NCBI GenBank assembly: GCA_041743975.1
Contig: JBGTLT010000069.1
Coordinates: forward strand, 1-64,000
Source of the DNA: JTS-RE37 sp041743975
GTDB lineage: Bacteria > Bacteroidota > Bacteroidia > Flavobacteriales > Flavobacteriaceae
Direction of reading: 5' to 3'
Length of the DNA stretch: 64,000 nt
In this document: in pieces, positions 53,004 to 63,159 of the stretch
Layout: each line of letters starts with the position of its first letter
Numbering within the stretch: position 1 is the stretch's first letter
Position numbers and translations under genes: made by a program
The notes under the pieces: model-generated
What the model saw: the letters and a program-made list of their open reading frames with translations, nothing else
Databases searched by the model: none
Told to the model about the DNA's origin: nothing

Positions 53004-56000
53004 ATGAACAAACATTTTGTGCTGATCCTCATACCCCTTTTGTTTGCAGGTTGTGCCACTTATGAAGCCAAGTATGCAAAACCTGAAGAAGCAGTGGATG
53101 TGGAACCTACCCAGGAGGTTTCCCATACCTTTTACCTGATAGGTGATGCCGGATTGTCCCCGATGGGGGAAATGAATGCGGCGTTAAAGATATTCAGGGA
53201 AAAACTAAACACTGCGCCAACGAACAGTACTGCCATATTCCTGGGAGATAATATTTACCCTTCGGGTCTGCCCGATCCCACAGACTCTACCGCAGCGTTC
53301 AGGGTGGCCCTCAACCATTTGGATGCACAATTAAAAACAGTGGAAAACTATGAGGGCAGGGTGCTGTTTATACCAGGTAACCATGATTATTATACGGAAG
53401 GCCTTGTGGGATTAAAGCGGCAGGAGGCTTACCTGGAACGGAATTCAGACCAGAAAGATGTCTTCCTCCCGGAAAGTGGCTGTCCCATGCAGGTGATTGA
53501 GGTAGATGCAGATCTTCTGGTCATTGCCATCGATTCAGAGTGGTACCTCACCAATTGGGATAAAAGGCCCTCCATAAATGAGGATTGTAAAATAAAAAGC
53601 AGGGAAAAATTCCTGGAAGAACTGGAGAGCGAAATAAAAAAGCATGCCGGGAAGACCATTCTTCTGGCCATGCACCACCCCCTTTTCAGCTATGGCGCTC
53701 ACGGCGGCCAGTATACACTGAACCAACAATTCTACCCTACCGCTAAATGGGGCCCACTGCCCATTCTCGGCACGCTGATCAACCTGTTTCGCAGAACAGC
53801 GGGGGCATCTTCGGAAGACATGCAGAATAAGCGTTACCGGGAACTGATAAAAAGGATCATAACTATTGCACAGTACAACGAGAAGGTAATCGTGGCATCC
53901 GGCCATGAGCATTCCCTGCAGTTTATCATAGAGGAGAATGTGCCGCAAATAGTAAGCGGGGCAGGTGCAAAAACAGGGGGTACCAATTTGCTGAATGGTT
54001 CGAAATTCTCATCGGGGGGCATGGGATATGCTATGCTGGAAGTTTATAAGGATGGTTCTTCCCGGGTGCGTTTCTATGGTGTGGACCCCCCGGACAAGGA
54101 GAAATTCTTGTACACCTCCGGTATTTATACTCGGGATACCACTGTAAATGAGCAAAAATATCCAGATACCTTCCCAAAAGACACGGTAACCTCCATATAC
54201 AGCGAAGAAGAAGTAAAAAAAAGCCTTTTTTTCCGGAAGATCTGGGGAGAACGGTACCGTAAATATTATGGGAAGGAAGTTAAAGTTCCGATCGTTGAAC
54301 TTGATACGCTTTTCGGGGGACTTACACCTCTGAGGAAAGGAGGGGGGCATCAATCCAAATCCCTTCGCCTGGGGCATACAAGTGGAAAGGAATATGTGAT
54401 GCGGGCCTTGCGCAAAGAAGCAGAACGGTACCTTCAGGCCATCGCTTTTAAAGATCAATATATCATCGGGGAATTTGAAGGTACCTTTACAGAGGGCCTC
54501 CTCGAGGATTTTTATACCGGTGCCCATCCTTATGCACCTATGACCATGAGTATATTATCGGATGCCGCGGGGGTGTATCATACTAACCCATACTTATTCT
54601 ACGTACCCAGGCAGGAGGGGCTTCAGGATTTTAATTCGGATTTCGGGGATGAAATGTACTTAATAGAGGAACATATTTCTGATGGGCATGGAGATCTGGA
54701 AAGTTTTGGGTATGCGGATAAAATTGAAAGCACCTATGACATGCTTGATAGATTAAGGCAGGATGAAAAATATACCGTGGATACAGACAGGTACCTGAGG
54801 GCGAGGTTGTTTGACATGGTCATTGGGGACTGGGACCGGCATGTTGACCAATGGAGATGGGCTGAATTTGAGGACAAGGTTAATGATCGGGTCGTATATA
54901 GGCCTATACCGCGGGACAGGGACCAGGTTTTCTCTAATATGGGCGATGGGATATTGATGAATATCACCACCCGTATCATCCCCTCCCTGAAACTGTTGGA
55001 AGGCTTCCATGACCAGATACGGAATGTGAAGACCTTTAATTCAAATCCATTTTCACTGGACATTACGTTACTTACCGGTACTGTGGAATCTGACTGGACC
55101 AAGCAGGTATCCTATCTCCAGGAACATCTGACTGAAAAGGTCATTGATACTTCCCTGTTGCAGTTTCCTGTGGAAATCCGGGATGAAACCTCTTCAAAAA
55201 TAAAAAGCATTTTGCTGGCACGTATAAAGCATCTCGGGAAAACCGCTGCACAGTATTACAGGGAACTCAACAAGTATGCCGTGGTAAAAGGGACTGATAA
55301 GGATGATTGGTTTGAGATTACTTCGTTGGTCGGGTGTAAGACCCAGGTAAAAGTTTACAGGATCATTGATGGAAAAAAGGAACGCTTGTTCTTTAACAAA
55401 ATCTTTGACGGGGCCGTAACACAGGAAATATGGATCTATGGACTGGATGATAAGGACTATTTCGAAACTTTGGGGGAAACACCAAACAGTATTCGGATGA
55501 GGTTAATAGGTGGGAATGGGAAGGATATTTTTGACACCGGGAACGGGAAAAAAATCACTATTTATGACTATAAGACAAAAACCAATACTTTTAAGGATAC
55601 TGAAGGGGCAATTATACGGCTGCTGGACGATTATGATGTAAATACATATCAACCCTTAAAATTGATATCCAATAATAACCAACTTGTCCCAACCATGGGA
55701 ATTAACCCGGATGATGGCCTCAGGTTGGGGATAAACAACACTCATACCCATTACGGGTTCCGGCAAAACCCCTTTACAGCGGAACACCGTATAAATGCCT
55801 CGTTCTATTTTGCCACCAGTGGATTTGACTTTAACTATCGCGGTGAATTTGCCAATATATTTCCGGCATGGAACTTTGCGGTAGATGCAATATTTACAAG
55901 TCCTAATTTCAGTGTAAACTTTTTCGGTTTGGGCAATGATACCTCCAATCCGGATGATGACCTGGGGATGGACTATAACAGGGTAAGGCTTCAGACGCTG

Positions 56001-56711
56001 GGGATTACACCCTCCCTGGTCTGGAGGGGCCCCTTGGGGGCCAGTATGAGTATCGGAGTCTCCTATGAGGATATACAGGTTGAAGAAACGGAGGACCGGT
56101 TTGTGAACACCTATTACGTAGCCAATAATGAGGAAAGCAAAGCGTCCTTCGTTGGCTTGGAAACGGAATACCATTATGAGAATATCGATAACCCCTCATT
56201 TCCCACCCTGGGCATGTCATCCACCCTTCAAATGGGCTATAAAACAAATTTATCCGGAAACGGAGGGGACTTTGGGTACATAATCCCGGCCCTTAGCCTG
56301 GACCAGAAACTACTTCCCAGTGGCGTTTTGGTAATGGCCACCAAATGGAAGGCACAATTCAATATTGGCAATGGATACCAGTTCTACCAAGGTGCGAGTA
56401 TCGGAGCAAGTGATGGCCCAAGGGGCTTCAGGAACCAACGGTTTACAGGGAAGACCTCTTACTACCAGAATACAGATATCCGCCTGAGGCTTCGAAGAAT
56501 GAAAACGGGGCTCCTGCCGGTATCCTTAGGGATGTTCGGGGGATTTGATTACGGCCGTGTCTGGGATGAAGAAGACCGGTTTAACAGGTGGCACACTTCC
56601 TATGGTGGTGGCTTATTCCTAAACGGGGCCGATATCTTTTCAGCCAGGTTTTCGGTGTTCCTAAGTGAAGAGGGGCCCCGGTTTTTGATGGGCCTTGGAT
56701 TTGGGTTTTAA
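53004..56711 (+). CDS. Lipoprotein: metallophosphoesterase + kinase-like middle + outer-membrane barrel (paralogue B)
   Basis: This 1235-residue protein has a lipoprotein signal (LLFAGCATY, Cys17). The metallophosphoesterase domain (about 40-370) has intact metal motifs: IGDAG (Asp48), LGDNIYPSG (Asp82), PGNHDYY (126-128), MHHPLFSYGAHG and SGHEHSLQ (301-303). The middle region has GGGHQSKSLRL (446-455), KEYVMRALRK (462-471), IGDWDRHVDQW (607-617) and PIPRDRDQVF (634-643), a spacing like a protein-kinase Gly loop, VAIK strand, catalytic loop and metal motif. The C-terminal 350 residues form an Omp85-like barrel (SIGASDGPRGFRNQRFTGKT) ending in GLGFGF. It resembles paralogue A throughout. Confidence 0.87.
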   Translation: MNKHFVLILIPLLFAGCATYEAKYAKPEEAVDVEPTQEVSHTFYLIGDAGLSPMGEMNAALKIFREKLNTAPTNSTAIFLGDNIYPSGLPDPTDSTAAFRVALNHLDAQLKTVENYEGRVLFIPGNHDYYTEGLVGLKRQEAYLERNSDQKDVFLPESGCPMQVIEVDADLLVIAIDSEWYLTNWDKRPSINEDCKIKSREKFLEELESEIKKHAGKTILLAMHHPLFSYGAHGGQYTLNQQFYPTAKWGPLPILGTLINLFRRTAGASSEDMQNKRYRELIKRIITIAQYNEKVIVASGHEHSLQFIIEENVPQIVSGAGAKTGGTNLLNGSKFSSGGMGYAMLEVYKDGSSRVRFYGVDPPDKEKFLYTSGIYTRDTTVNEQKYPDTFPKDTVTSIYSEEEVKKSLFFRKIWGERYRKYYGKEVKVPIVELDTLFGGLTPLRKGGGHQSKSLRLGHTSGKEYVMRALRKEAERYLQAIAFKDQYIIGEFEGTFTEGLLEDFYTGAHPYAPMTMSILSDAAGVYHTNPYLFYVPRQEGLQDFNSDFGDEMYLIEEHISDGHGDLESFGYADKIESTYDMLDRLRQDEKYTVDTDRYLRARLFDMVIGDWDRHVDQWRWAEFEDKVNDRVVYRPIPRDRDQVFSNMGDGILMNITTRIIPSLKLLEGFHDQIRNVKTFNSNPFSLDITLLTGTVESDWTKQVSYLQEHLTEKVIDTSLLQFPVEIRDETSSKIKSILLARIKHLGKTAAQYYRELNKYAVVKGTDKDDWFEITSLVGCKTQVKVYRIIDGKKERLFFNKIFDGAVTQEIWIYGLDDKDYFETLGETPNSIRMRLIGGNGKDIFDTGNGKKITIYDYKTKTNTFKDTEGAIIRLLDDYDVNTYQPLKLISNNNQLVPTMGINPDDGLRLGINNTHTHYGFRQNPFTAEHRINASFYFATSGFDFNYRGEFANIFPAWNFAVDAIFTSPNFSVNFFGLGNDTSNPDDDLGMDYNRVRLQTLGITPSLVWRGPLGASMSIGVSYEDIQVEETEDRFVNTYYVANNEESKASFVGLETEYHYENIDNPSFPTLGMSSTLQMGYKTNLSGNGGDFGYIIPALSLDQKLLPSGVLVMATKWKAQFNIGNGYQFYQGASIGASDGPRGFRNQRFTGKTSYYQNTDIRLRLRRMKTGLLPVSLGMFGGFDYGRVWDEEDRFNRWHTSYGGGLFLNGADIFSARFSVFLSEEGPRFLMGLGFGF

Positions 56712-56737
56712 GGGCAGCATCCTGCAGGGTTTAATAA

Positions 56738-57592
56738 TTACCTGTTGAGGGCATACGAATAAAGGTTCCTTCCGGTATTCCCGCTTTCTTCATCCGAGAG
56801 CAAAAGTGTTGTCTCATCCAGGAAGCATATGGACTCCAGTTGTGTGCGGGCACCCAGGTCTATAGTAGTCATAATACCCCTTGTAAAATCAGGTCCGGTA
56901 AAATCGGTAAATACCCAAAGTAACCCTTGCCCCAACACCACAATTGTTTTACCATCCGGCGATATATCAGCGGATGTAACCATACACCTATACGGTTGTT
57001 CACAAGTGCGGAAACTACCAACCAGGGTGGCCACATACTCACCTGGAACAGCCGGGATGCTGTATACAAAAGTTTTCCCGGTAAACGGCCTGCTCCGGTT
57101 TTTTGTAATGATATATAGCATGTCTCCTGAAAAGAAAAACCCTTCCGCATCGTATCTGCGGTTGCTTATGGGAGGCGGAAAGCCTGGCTGGTCGGGGTAG
57201 CTGAAATATATCTTCCCGGCCTCTATGGGTTTCCCGCTAAAATTTTTGGGATTGGGAATTTTATATACCACCAGATCTTTCCGGTTGTTCAGGTTGTTGC
57301 CAAAGTCCCCGATATACAGGTTGCCTTCCCCATCCCGGGCAAGGTCCTCCCAGTCCATATTGGTTGTATTGCCCAGGTTGATCTCTGAAAGCAACTGCCC
57401 TTTAAAATTTACTTCGTAGATGGTATTACTATTCCCTTTGTCCGATACTATCCAAACACTGCTGGAGTCTAGCGCAACAATCCCTGAATTCTCCTTCAGC
57501 TTTACAGGAAGCTTGGTAATAAAGGTCAGCTTCCCATAATTGGAACAACTCAGGAAAATCCCCAGAAATAGTATAGTGAGTACTTTATTCAT
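56738..57592 (-). CDS. Beta-propeller lipoprotein
   Basis: This 284-residue protein has a lipoprotein signal (GIFLSCS, Cys16). A series of strand repeats contains NSGIVALDSSSVWIVSDKGN, TNMDWEDLARDGEGNLYIGDFGNNLN, ITKNRSRPFTGKTFVYSIP and the final LESICFLDETTLLLSDEESG, typical of a small six- or seven-bladed propeller (SdiA-regulated/esterase-like group). It should sit in the periplasm or on the surface. It begins inside the end of the upstream SRPBCC gene (eight-base overlap), so it is the last gene of that operon. Confidence 0.75.
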   Translation of the reverse strand: MNKVLTILFLGIFLSCSNYGKLTFITKLPVKLKENSGIVALDSSSVWIVSDKGNSNTIYEVNFKGQLLSEINLGNTTNMDWEDLARDGEGNLYIGDFGNNLNNRKDLVVYKIPNPKNFSGKPIEAGKIYFSYPDQPGFPPPISNRRYDAEGFFFSGDMLYIITKNRSRPFTGKTFVYSIPAVPGEYVATLVGSFRTCEQPYRCMVTSADISPDGKTIVVLGQGLLWVFTDFTGPDFTRGIMTTIDLGARTQLESICFLDETTLLLSDEESGNTGRNLYSYALNR

Positions 57593-58484
57593 TCCGGGGT
57601 TTCAGGGGCATGTAGATTTCTGCTTTCCAGGTGAGTTCATTGCCTCCCATATTAGGGTTATTTTGGAAAACCTCCACAGGCAGGCCTGTTATAGCTATTT
57701 CTTCTTTACGCGTATAATCAAGCAGCGCATACCACGCCCTGTCTGAAGTGATGTAGTTGCCGTTATATTCCGCTTTGACAGCAGGCCTGGATTCAAAATA
57801 GGTATAGAAAAGATCGGGATTCTTTGGAAGGCGGTCCCGTTCGATGATGGGATAACAAAAATTGAAATCAATACTGTCTGTTTCCATGGCCCACCGGGTT
57901 ACTTCCAGGAAGGGACGGCCGTTCAATTGTATTCCGTTTTCCACCAATACGTTGTTCAACAGCCCAAAGTTTTGCATCATTCCATGGGCTTTTCCATATT
58001 GCGAAGTTGTAACTTTTACACATGCGCAATAGGTGGCCCCCAGTGATTCCAGACCAATTATCTTTACCCGGAATTTTTGGATATGTTCCCGAAGTTTTTG
58101 GTCGAAATCCATCAATGTATTCCGGGTCCGTTTCTCAAAATCAGTATCGGAAAAAGGGATTTTGATTTTGTTCATCAAACTGTGATCGGGATCCGACGCA
58201 TATACCTTTACACGGGAAACCGAATCATTGATTGCTTCAATATTCCAATTATACCGGTGTGTTGAATCCGAGAAATGCAACACCTGTGTAAGGTCCAGGA
58301 TACCTTGCTGGCCGGTTATTTGTGCATTTTCCTGAGAAATATCCCATGTTTTCAGGCTTTGGTAAATGGTACCGGGACTGGCGGATACGGTAAAGGTTAC
58401 CCTGTAGTCATCTGCTTTTAAAAATAAGTACCATGCCAGAAAGGCAAGTATACCAATACCTGGCAACAACCATTTTAGTTTCAT
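57585..58484 (-). CDS. SRPBCC plus GyrI-like domain protein, membrane-anchored
   Basis: This 299-residue protein has an N-terminal membrane anchor (WLLPGIGILAFLAWYLFLKAD). An SRPBCC/START-like first half (about 25-140, FTVSASPGTIYQSLKTWDISQ) and a GyrI/AraC effector-binding-like second half (about 150-295, GRPFLEVTRWAMETDSIDFNFCYPI) follow. Such folds bind small hydrophobic ligands. It ends by overlapping the propeller gene and starts four bases after the haloperoxidase-family gene. Confidence 0.7.
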   Translation of the reverse strand: MKLKWLLPGIGILAFLAWYLFLKADDYRVTFTVSASPGTIYQSLKTWDISQENAQITGQQGILDLTQVLHFSDSTHRYNWNIEAINDSVSRVKVYASDPDHSLMNKIKIPFSDTDFEKRTRNTLMDFDQKLREHIQKFRVKIIGLESLGATYCACVKVTTSQYGKAHGMMQNFGLLNNVLVENGIQLNGRPFLEVTRWAMETDSIDFNFCYPIIERDRLPKNPDLFYTYFESRPAVKAEYNGNYITSDRAWYALLDYTRKEEIAITGLPVEVFQNNPNMGGNELTWKAEIYMPLKPRNE

Positions 58485-58488
58485 GGGG

Positions 58489-59841
58489 TTAATTGGAAGT
58501 CAGATCGGAATCCTTCTGCAACTTGAGTTTGTTAACAACAAATGCCCCGAGGTCCTTTCCCTGTTCCAGCCCAACCTCCACAGCGGTTCGGTAATGTATG
58601 CCTCCGTACATTCGGCTGATCGCTGCTTCCTCCGCAGCCTGGTTAAAAGAGGTAAAATTTCTTACCGGCAGCCCAAAGGCAGTCTCCGTGTCATCCTCGA
58701 ATTTGAAATTATCGCCAAAAATAGATGTAAGTACCGTGGCGGCTGCTCCCGAAACCACACTGTGGCCACTGGGGTACTCCGGAAACGGAGGGGTTTGAAG
58801 CACCGGTTGCCAGTTTTCATCTAAACTTTGATTGATCAGTGTTTCGGGCCTTATCAGGTTGCTTCTGTACTTCTCATCCCAACAACTAATGAATCCATCC
58901 GTTATCGTCATGGAAGTTGTAGTATAAGCATATACCGCCTTGTCAAAATCACTGTTGGTTTTTTTACAGGCTATTTTGGTGATCCCAATCCAATGGGCTC
59001 CCGGGGTGATCTTTTTTGTGGCGAACATAAGATGGCCACGGGTAACGGAAACATAGGGGTTACAGTCCCAAAACTTTGCAATGGCGAGTTCCTCGGACGT
59101 ATCTCCATTTTGGGTTATTTCCAGACTGATGTCATACACCTCCTTCACCTCCTTGTAAAAATCACTGCCTTCCTCCATTGAAAACGGGGGAGGGGGAACG
59201 GGCTTGAACTGACTGGCAGAATCAATTACAAAAGGCCTTATTTTATTCCAGTGGGGTTCAATACCATCCATATACGCCGGTGGGGTGGGCTGCCACCTGC
59301 CCGCTTCATCGGTATCTACCGTAAATTTGGGCATGGTGCGGGTTTGGTTGTAATTGTCCTTGCGCATCCATTCTACAATATGATCTGCGACTTGTAACCC
59401 ATATTCCCGGGAGGCATTGAACACTGTTTTATTCCTGGATTCCCAAATGTTGTAAAGGCTGTCCTGGTATATTTCCAGGACCTTTTCTGAAAAGATCAGC
59501 CTTTTGCTGAGGTCCATATGAGCAATTAGTGCCGCCAGTTGATAATTAACGGGTTTTGCCTGGTCTGCCATTGGAATGGGGGTAAGGTCGGTAACCTTTC
59601 CTACCAGCGAGTTATAATCTTTATTGTTGAGTGCAACGATCTCATAAGCAGCGATATTCGGATAAGAAAAGATCCTGCTGGCAACCGGGGGGGAAAATAT
59701 ATCATGGATCATGATATCCACTACCTGGTCTATAGTATTGTGGAGTTCATCCGGGGTTACAACAATGGGCTCTTCCTTCTTTTTGGAACACGCCAAAAAC
59801 AGTACAATTAGAGTAAAAATTCCAATTTTTTTCATTTTCAT
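58489..59841 (-). CDS. Vanadium-dependent haloperoxidase family (PAP2) lipoprotein
   Basis: This 450-residue protein has a lipoprotein signal (IVLFLACSKKK, Cys18). The PAP2/vanadium haloperoxidase core has DEKYRSNLIRPET (Lys, Arg), FPEYPSGHSVVSGAAATVL (Ser-Gly-His) and AISRMYGGIHYRTAVEVG (Arg and His). These are the oxyanion ligands shared by vanadate peroxidases and acid phosphatases. The Asp that often follows the last His in the chloroperoxidase triad is not seen. Its activity (halide oxidation or phosphatase) cannot be decided from sequence. ATGA overlap with the VCBS gene upstream. Confidence 0.9.
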   Translation of the reverse strand: MKMKKIGIFTLIVLFLACSKKKEEPIVVTPDELHNTIDQVVDIMIHDIFSPPVASRIFSYPNIAAYEIVALNNKDYNSLVGKVTDLTPIPMADQAKPVNYQLAALIAHMDLSKRLIFSEKVLEIYQDSLYNIWESRNKTVFNASREYGLQVADHIVEWMRKDNYNQTRTMPKFTVDTDEAGRWQPTPPAYMDGIEPHWNKIRPFVIDSASQFKPVPPPPFSMEEGSDFYKEVKEVYDISLEITQNGDTSEELAIAKFWDCNPYVSVTRGHLMFATKKITPGAHWIGITKIACKKTNSDFDKAVYAYTTTSMTITDGFISCWDEKYRSNLIRPETLINQSLDENWQPVLQTPPFPEYPSGHSVVSGAAATVLTSIFGDNFKFEDDTETAFGLPVRNFTSFNQAAEEAAISRMYGGIHYRTAVEVGLEQGKDLGAFVVNKLKLQKDSDLTSN

Positions 59842-62800
59842 TTATTTTTTTTTGTCAACTGATATACCTGGGCCTTTTCATTATTCAAAGTGACAAGCAG
59901 GTAAGGATGGTTATTTTGCGAAATGATATTGAGGTGCCTGGTTGATTTATGAGCTATATCAAGTCCGGTTTGGTGGCCCAAAATTACATTATTTTTCTTT
60001 TTTATCATAGCACCGGTAAAAGAACCCAATCGACCGTGGTAGGGTTTAACCCCAAAATAATTGCCTGCAGCGAGTACTTCCTCCTCGCTGTCCCCATCGA
60101 AATCATAAACCAACAGGGCGGTAATGGGGGCTAGCTGCATGTCTAAACCGAATGGGACAAATGTAAAATGGCCCTCTCTGTTTTCCAGGAATCCGGAACG
60201 CAATTCATTCACTTCGAAGACAGTTGCCTTACCAAGTGTGCTTTTGTCCAGTATCTGATCTATGGTCTTGCCGGCAAAATCCTTGTAACTGGTAAATTTT
60301 TTACGAAGGCTTTCCATTTGTGAGGCCAACCCACCTAAGCCTTCAATTGGGTAATATTCCCCGTCTTTCCGAATGGCAATAATGGTTTCCGTACTGCCAT
60401 TGGCATCAAAATCTGCATAATACATCCGCAGCGGTGCCTTGTCTGAAGCTTTAAATTTGGTATTACTGCCCCAGTTGCCCAATATATAGTCCATATCCCC
60501 GTCTCCATCGATATCAAATGGTACCAGGCTCTGCCAAAGCCCGTTTATGACCCTGTCCAGGACTTTTACCTCTGTTAATTTCCCGTCTGTGTTTTTGAAG
60601 AACTGGGGGGAAATCCATTCGCCAACGACCACAAGGTCCTCCATTCCATCTCCGTCAAAATCACTCCATACTGCGTCTGTAACCATGCCGACATGTTCCA
60701 GCGCGGCATTTTCCACAATTGAAAAGGCGCCTTCGTTATTTTGGAGCAGGTATGATTTGGGGATTTGCCCAAAATCATTGGTTACCATTTGATTGCCAAT
60801 GAAAAGGTCCAGATCTCCATCCTGGTCATAATCTGAAGCTATTATTACCGATCCGTTCCCATACATTTCCGGAAGGGCCGCCGGCTCAAAAGTCGTATCA
60901 TTCTGACTGAAATAACTGTCTTGTAAAGGTTTCATCCGGTTATAAAAGTCGGCCCCGCCGGTTGCCACAATCAGGTCGTTCTTTCCGTCGCCGTTAAAAT
61001 CTTTAATCACCGCGGCTATATCTTCCTTTACGCTATCCTTTCGGATGGAGGGGATCATTTTTTCCCGGTATATAGAATCGGTTTGAAGGAATACCCTGGA
61101 AGGGTAAAACTTGGAGCCTCCGAAATAGACATCTGTTTTGCCATCATTATTGAGGTCACCTACCGCTGTGGCCGGGCCACGGTCAGAGAAGGCATAGGGG
61201 ATTAGTTTTTGCCTGTTAAAATCGATATAATTGTCTTCCGTATGCGTAAAATCTATTCCAAGATCCCCCGGTACCTTTCTGAAAACCTCATTTACCGGCG
61301 GCAATAAGGAAGCATAATCAAAGGGTTTCGTGGCCCCCGGGCTCAGGGTGAGCGTTTGGTTGGTGTTGATTGATTTTAGCAGTTGGAAAGTTTTATCGGG
61401 CCAGATGATTTTCAGTGAATCCGCCTTGGTCGATGAGCCGTAACCAAAATGGATTATCGGCTCCGAGGATGACTGGAACCCACGAACCGTAAAGAGTTCT
61501 TTGTACTGCAACCTGCCATTATGCCAGGAAAAGACTTTGGTGCCAATGCCAAAGGGATTAGCCCCCTTATACTTAAATTTAAGTTTGAGGTAATTGGCAT
61601 GGGTACCTGTTTTATTGATATATAGGGTGGCGGGGCCATTGCTGTTATTGGTCACAAGGTCCAGGTCCCCGTCATTGTCCAGGTCCCCCATGGCCGTGGC
61701 ACCCGAGATAAGCGTATCATTTATGATCCATTTATGGGACATATCCCTGAATACAAGGCTGTCTGATCCTTCAAATATATAATTATGCACTGCTCCGGAA
61801 GGCATCATATTCAAGGCTTGCTTGTCCACAAGTTTGGTATTGCTGATCTTCTTTTTGATTTGTTCGTCTGAAACAAAATTGATAAAATCCAGGTCATTGG
61901 GGCGCCGGGTTATACCATTTGATATGAACAGGTCTTGTTCCCCATCCTGGTTGAAGTCACCGAACAAGGCACTCCAGCTCCAATCTGTTGCGGCTATGCC
62001 ACTGAGCAGGGCTGTTTCTGCAAAGGCACCTCCCGGGTTGTTTAGTTGCAACATATTCCGTGTAAACTGATAATGGTAACCATACTGTTCCGTCCGTAAT
62101 TTTTGGGTTTGTATGTTATCATCCCCTTCCGAGGATTTGAGTACTTTTTCATCCTGTGGCAGCATGTCAAGGGATATGATATCGGGCCATCCATCGTGGT
62201 TAATATCAGACACATCATTGCCCATGGAGAACCTGGTGGTTTGCCCAAAGTATTTTTTCATGGATTCGGTAAAGGTCCCATCCCCATTATTGAGGTAATA
62301 ATAATCGTCTTCATGAAAATCGTTTCCCACGAAGATATCGGGATAGCCATCCTGGTTAAAATCGGAAACCGCCACTCCAAGCCCATACCCGTTTATACCT
62401 CCATAAATCCCAGCCTCTTCACTGATGTCGGTAAATTTACCCCCGTCATTCCTCAATAATTTATCTCCTGTCTGATAGTTCCTTTCCAACCGAAGGTCGG
62501 CCCTTCCAAAGGATTCCTGAGTATGGACCGCATGATTGAGCAGGTAGATGTCCAGGTCGCCGTCCAGGTCGAAATCCAGGAATGCTGCGGAAGAACTGTA
62601 CGTTTCAAAGTCGAGCCTATAAGCTCCTGATTCTTCGGAAAAGACCCCATTGCCCTTGTTGATATAAAGTTCGTTATGGCCATTAAAACCATTGATGCCC
62701 ACCACCGCACATACGTAGATATCGAGCAGGCCATCTCCGTTGATATCACCCATTACAGCCCCGGTATTCCAGCTGCTGTTGCCAGCTGTGCCTGATTTTT

Positions 62801-63092
62801 CGGTAATATCTTCAAATTTAAGCCCACCCTTATTGAGATATAATTTATTCTTCACCTGATTGCCGGAAAAGAAAAGGTCTGGTAAGCCATCGTTATTGAT
62901 ATCCCCCAGGGCTACACCGCCCCCGTTATAAAAATACAGGTAATCCAAAATATTAAGATCTTCAGTAGGGGTAACCGTATTCTCGAACAGGACCCCGGTT
63001 TCCCCTCCACCGGGGTTTCGGAACAATTTGCCTTCCTCAGAACACCCGGAGACTAAAAGGGCAAGGACGATAAATTGTATGGATTTTTTCAT
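59838..63092 (-). CDS. VCBS/FG-GAP repeat protein with UnbV/ASPIC domain (CRTAC1-like lipoprotein)
   Basis: This 1084-residue protein has a lipoprotein signal (LLVSGCSEE, Cys17). Many FG-GAP blades with calcium-binding DxNxDGxxD loops (DINNDGLPDLFFSG, DINGDGLLDIYV, DFDLDGDLDIYLL) form integrin-like propellers. Around residue 500-590 lies the UnbV/ASPIC domain (LKLKFKYKGANPFGIGTKVFSWHNGRLQYKELFTVRGFQSSSEPIIHFGYGS), followed by a second set of blades. Proteins of this type are surface- or periplasm-exposed and are common next to polysaccharide or vanadium-peroxidase genes in Bacteroidota. It overlaps the haloperoxidase-family gene by four bases. Confidence 0.92.
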   Translation of the reverse strand: MKKSIQFIVLALLVSGCSEEGKLFRNPGGGETGVLFENTVTPTEDLNILDYLYFYNGGGVALGDINNDGLPDLFFSGNQVKNKLYLNKGGLKFEDITEKSGTAGNSSWNTGAVMGDINGDGLLDIYVCAVVGINGFNGHNELYINKGNGVFSEESGAYRLDFETYSSSAAFLDFDLDGDLDIYLLNHAVHTQESFGRADLRLERNYQTGDKLLRNDGGKFTDISEEAGIYGGINGYGLGVAVSDFNQDGYPDIFVGNDFHEDDYYYLNNGDGTFTESMKKYFGQTTRFSMGNDVSDINHDGWPDIISLDMLPQDEKVLKSSEGDDNIQTQKLRTEQYGYHYQFTRNMLQLNNPGGAFAETALLSGIAATDWSWSALFGDFNQDGEQDLFISNGITRRPNDLDFINFVSDEQIKKKISNTKLVDKQALNMMPSGAVHNYIFEGSDSLVFRDMSHKWIINDTLISGATAMGDLDNDGDLDLVTNNSNGPATLYINKTGTHANYLKLKFKYKGANPFGIGTKVFSWHNGRLQYKELFTVRGFQSSSEPIIHFGYGSSTKADSLKIIWPDKTFQLLKSINTNQTLTLSPGATKPFDYASLLPPVNEVFRKVPGDLGIDFTHTEDNYIDFNRQKLIPYAFSDRGPATAVGDLNNDGKTDVYFGGSKFYPSRVFLQTDSIYREKMIPSIRKDSVKEDIAAVIKDFNGDGKNDLIVATGGADFYNRMKPLQDSYFSQNDTTFEPAALPEMYGNGSVIIASDYDQDGDLDLFIGNQMVTNDFGQIPKSYLLQNNEGAFSIVENAALEHVGMVTDAVWSDFDGDGMEDLVVVGEWISPQFFKNTDGKLTEVKVLDRVINGLWQSLVPFDIDGDGDMDYILGNWGSNTKFKASDKAPLRMYYADFDANGSTETIIAIRKDGEYYPIEGLGGLASQMESLRKKFTSYKDFAGKTIDQILDKSTLGKATVFEVNELRSGFLENREGHFTFVPFGLDMQLAPITALLVYDFDGDSEEEVLAAGNYFGVKPYHGRLGSFTGAMIKKKNNVILGHQTGLDIAHKSTRHLNIISQNNHPYLLVTLNNEKAQVYQLTKKNK

Positions 63093-63159
63093 AATTAAGA
63101 ACAGTACGGCCGGTTGATTATGTGATTTGTTCCCGGTATTTACAGTGCAGAGGTCGATA

